Source: DASSFZ01 sp035283185
Lineage (GTDB): Bacteria; Chloroflexota; Anaerolineae; Fen-1058
Direction: 5' to 3'
Assembly: GCA_035283185.1 (NCBI GenBank)
Contig: DATEUJ010000108.1
Coordinates: 1-54,344, forward strand
DNA length: 54,344 nucleotides
In this document: in pieces, positions 53,982 through 54,344 of the stretch
Layout: the number at the start of each line of letters is the position of its first letter
Position numbering within the stretch: the first letter of the stretch is position 1
Notes under the pieces: generated by a model
Told to the model about the DNA's origin: nothing
The model's input: the letters and a program-made list of their open reading frames with translations, nothing else
The model's database searches: none
Position numbers and translations under genes: made by a program

Positions 53982-54344
53982 CACACCCAGCGCGCATAGA
54001 ATCTTACCCAAACCTAAACACAGGACGGCCACGCAGTCATGTGGTGTTGGTTCTTGATGACATCGCCAGGCGAGTCTCAAGGCGGAGGAGCGGTCTGAAA
54101 ACCGGTGTGCACTACGCCGGCGTAAGCTGGAGCAGCTTATCCGAAGGTTGGGCGACGCACAGGGATTCATTCCGGACCGCGCACTGGGTAGAAACATGTT
54201 ATTGACTCGACTTTTGCACCTTAAAAACTGAACCCCTAAGCTGGGAAAACGGGCCGCTCTCGTCCGCGCATTCCCGGTCGGAAGCAACACCCGAATACGC
54301 CGCACTCCTGCAGCCGGAGTGTAGCCACATCCGCTCGCGCGGCT
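53982..54344. other. Right edge without a supported gene
   Basis: This is 363 bp without a gene I can support. A minus-strand frame at 53961-54305 is Arg and Ser rich and unlike a protein. CGCCGGCGTAAGCTGGAGCA (54117-54136) resembles 52271-52297 (CGCCGGCGTAGAGC then AAGGCAGCTTAT), so the segment holds more repeat or gene debris. AGCTGGAGCAGCTTAT could form a small hairpin. Confidence 0.4.

Noticed and set aside
53961..54305. Minus-strand open frame of 114 codons at the right edge
   Set aside because: Arg, Ser and Cys rich with no motif or ribosome site; overlaps csbD in antisense.

Overview
The window is GC-rich, densely coded bacterial chromosome. Several traits point to the phylum Chloroflexota, most likely an Anaerolineae-like lineage: a bacterial translin homologue, a Cas4-like nuclease in two pieces, several DinB/DfsB proteins, DUF2277 and DUF3467 genes, Uma2 nucleases, a secreted metalloprotease ending in a YLPVILK-type tail, and many short palindromic or tandem repeats between and inside genes. 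The assignment rests on gene content read by eye; there is no rRNA marker. I saw no tRNA, rRNA, CRISPR array or intact transposase.

Layout. 0.2-6 kb: secreted membrane-anchored glycosidase, two tandem VOC proteins, a BtrH-like protein, a HicB-like/DinB fusion and a DfsB-like protein, separated by palindromic repeats. 6-8.6 kb: minus-strand operon amrS - small conserved gene - GT4. 8.7-10.9 kb: minus-strand operon hicB-hicA-dinB-DUF2277-PaaI-gntK with 4-bp overlaps. 11.1-16.3 kb: minus-strand run DUF3467 - translin - Cas4-like N part - Cas4-like C part - NAD kinase - B-box membrane protein - recN - antitoxin-like. 16.5-18.5 kb: ssb facing a AAA+ ATPase gene with a winged-helix-like N-terminus. 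18.6-22.7 kb: GDPD, YdjC deacetylase, methyltransferase, hutH. 23-26.5 kb: large secreted metalloprotease. 26.6-28.3 kb: small antitoxin-like, YHS and Uma2 genes plus gene debris. 28.35-29.9 kb: hisS behind a histidine-rich leader peptide and an attenuator. 30.0-33.0 kb: a TIR-STAND-TPR protein, probably a prokaryotic NLR-like defence gene, with a MITE in its leader and palindromes inside its reading frame. 33.1-38.7 kb: PAS/GAF histidine kinase, recD2, and an XRE regulator beside a tiny gene with operator-like palindromes. 38.9-46.8 kb: PspC protein, flavin reductase, two GT4 enzymes, a polyprenyl-phosphate sugar transferase and ComEC. 47-51 kb: RRM protein behind a cold-shock-style leader, then a NarL-type kinase/regulator pair with a phosphorylation-dead receiver and a CheY-like receiver. 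51.2-54 kb: a lower-GC stress block (SRPBCC, SnoaL-like, DUF3892-like, GlsB/YeaQ, tiny membrane protein, CsbD) with similar short leaders and gene debris.

Most striking points: (1) a 28-codon leader peptide with 7 His codons followed by a classical attenuator upstream of hisS; (2) a TIR-STAND-TPR gene invaded by a MITE with an 8-bp target duplication and by two perfect 35-bp palindromes encoding nearly the same 12-residue peptide; (3) a Cas4-like nuclease divided between two overlapping genes, each with a membrane segment, beside translin; (4) a varied set of palindromic and tandem repeats in both intergenic and coding DNA. All functions are inferred from translated sequence; no searches were run.
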